Shown here: piece after piece, positions 5,416 through 5,772 of the stretch
Numbering within the stretch: position 1 is the first letter of the stretch
How the letters are laid out: every line of letters starts with the position of its first letter
Assembly: GCA_029012165.1 (NCBI GenBank)
Contig: JAQXLO010000109.1
Location: forward strand, 1-5,772
Length of the DNA: 5,772 bases
Origin: Oscillospiraceae bacterium
Lineage (GTDB): Bacteria > Bacillota > Clostridia > Oscillospirales > Acutalibacteraceae
Reading direction: 5' to 3'
Made by a program: the position numbers and the translations under genes
Notes under the pieces: generated by a model
What the model was told of the DNA's origin: nothing
The model's input: only the letters and a program-made list of their open reading frames with translations
Database searches by the model: none

Positions 5416-5443
5416 GTATAGCAAACGGTTTCGGAAATGTAAA
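5415..5443 (-). promoter_or_regulatory. Promoter of the mutY operon
   Basis: On the minus strand, TTTACA (5443-5438), a 17-bp spacer and TATACT (5420-5415) form a good sigma-A promoter, strengthened by an extended -10 (TGCTATACT). The predicted start near 5408 gives a leader of about 60 nt that includes the palindrome. It fires away from the tRNA promoter; the two -35 boxes are 33 bp apart. Confidence 0.78.
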
Positions 5444-5476
5444 GGAAAGAAAAATGAAAAAACTTTCAAAAAAGGG

Positions 5477-5505
5477 TTGACATTTGCGGCGCCTCCTGCT
5501 ATAAT
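5477..5505 (+). promoter_or_regulatory. Promoter of the tRNA-Gly/tRNA-Leu unit
   Basis: TTGACA (5477-5482), a 17-bp spacer and TATAAT (5500-5505) are full consensus, with an extended -10 (TGCTATAAT) and an A/T-rich upstream stretch. The predicted start near 5512 leaves about 7 nt of 5' leader for RNase P to remove from tRNA-Gly. This is a very strong promoter, as expected for stable RNA. Confidence 0.9.
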
Positions 5506-5518
5506 CTCTCTTGCAGTT

Positions 5519-5594
5519 GCGGATGTAGCTCATCTGGTAGAGCGCCACCTTGCCAAGGTGGAGGTAGCGAGTTCGAGCCTCGTCATCCGCTCCA
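5519..5594 (+). tRNA. tRNA-Gly (anticodon GCC)
   Basis: A 76-nt cloverleaf with encoded CCA. The acceptor stem GCGGATG/CATCCGC is fully paired and the D-stem is GCTC/GAGC. The anticodon stem CCACC/GGTGG holds loop TTGCCAA, with anticodon GCC at its centre, reading GGC and GGU. The T-arm is GCGAG-TTCGAGC-CTCGT with one wobble pair, and U is the discriminator. It has a strong promoter immediately upstream and a hairpin terminator immediately after the CCA. Confidence 0.98.
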
Positions 5595-5628
5595 AGAGAT
5601 CGCAGACAGTCTGCGGTCTTTCTTTTTT
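5595..5628 (+). terminator. Intrinsic terminator between tRNA-Gly and tRNA-Leu
   Basis: AGATCGCAGA (5597-5606) pairs with TCTGCGGTCT (5610-5619) across a 3-nt loop: 10 bp including one wobble, extendable by two more. TTTCTTTTTT follows at once. It abuts the CCA end of tRNA-Gly. Only 13 nt separate the U-tract from tRNA-Leu, so the second tRNA probably depends on read-through. Confidence 0.82.
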
Positions 5629-5641
5629 AAAACCTATATTT

Positions 5642-5726
5642 GCGGATATGGCGGAATTGGCAGACGCGCCAGATTTAGGATCTGGTGGGCACCCCCGTGC
5701 AGGTTCGACCCCTGTTATCCGCACCA
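5642..5726 (+). tRNA. tRNA-Leu (anticodon TAG)
   Basis: An 85-nt class II tRNA with encoded CCA. The acceptor stem GCGGATA/TATCCGC is fully paired. The anticodon stem CCAGA/TCTGG has loop TTTAGGA with anticodon TAG, reading CUA and related CUN codons. The long GGG/CCC variable arm is typical of leucine tRNAs. The T-arm is GCAGG-TTCGACC-CCTGT and A is the discriminator, as expected for Leu. No promoter can fit between it and the preceding terminator. Confidence 0.98.
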
Positions 5727-5730
5727 TGAA

Positions 5731-5770
5731 GAGAGGGACTGTACAAAAACAGCCCCTCTCAAATTGTTTT
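5731..5770 (+). terminator. Probable terminator after tRNA-Leu
   Basis: GAGAGGG-A-CTGT (5731-5742) pairs with ACAG-C-CCCTCTC (5749-5760): 11 bp with one internal A-C mismatch and a 6-nt loop. The tail AAATTGTTTT is only moderately U-rich. It lies 4 nt after the CCA end and probably closes the tRNA transcript. The window ends here, so what follows cannot be seen. Confidence 0.6.
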
Positions 5771-5772
5771 CG

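Overview
The window looks like ordinary chromosome from a gut-type Clostridia (Firmicutes), most likely an Oscillospiraceae/Ruminococcaceae relative. This is an inference. It rests on moderately high GC coding sequence, strong AGGAGG-type ribosome sites, consensus sigma-A promoters, U-tailed intrinsic terminators, tRNA genes with encoded CCA, and the resemblance of all five proteins to clostridial families. I see no phage, transposase, CRISPR or other mobile-element signature.

Layout, left to right. (1) 21-1742, minus strand: an ammonium transporter (Amt) fused at its C-terminus to a complete PII signalling domain. (2) 1743-2092: a divergent control region. It holds a perfect-consensus promoter for amt, a leader of about 150 nt with two successive intrinsic terminators ahead of the amt ribosome site, a 9-bp inverted repeat, and the likely promoter of the next gene. 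(3) 2093-2929, plus strand: a ribokinase-fold pyridoxamine/pyridoxal kinase with a TTG start. (4) 3073-3297, plus strand: a 74-residue hydrophobic membrane protein of unknown function, with its own extended -10 promoter and a 13-bp hairpin at the predicted 5' end of its transcript. (5) 5348-3337, minus strand: a two-gene operon, mutY followed by a cysteine-rich FliB-like (flagellin lysine N-methylase family) gene, joined by an ATGA stop/start overlap. (6) 5349-5518: a divergent promoter region with a long imperfect palindrome directly after the mutY -10 box. (7) 5519-5726, plus strand: tRNA-Gly(GCC) and tRNA-Leu(UAG), each followed by a hairpin.

Functionally these are unrelated housekeeping functions: nitrogen acquisition, vitamin B6 salvage, repair of oxidised-guanine mispairs, protein modification and translation. 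The most interesting part is the control of the amt-PII gene. Its transporter carries its own PII sensor, in which the classical uridylylation tyrosine is replaced by valine. The mRNA leader has tandem terminators whose arms can also pair with each other in a mutually exclusive way, which suggests regulated antitermination. Secondary points are a terminator between two tRNA genes with no room for a second promoter, and hairpins at the predicted 5' ends of two other transcripts.
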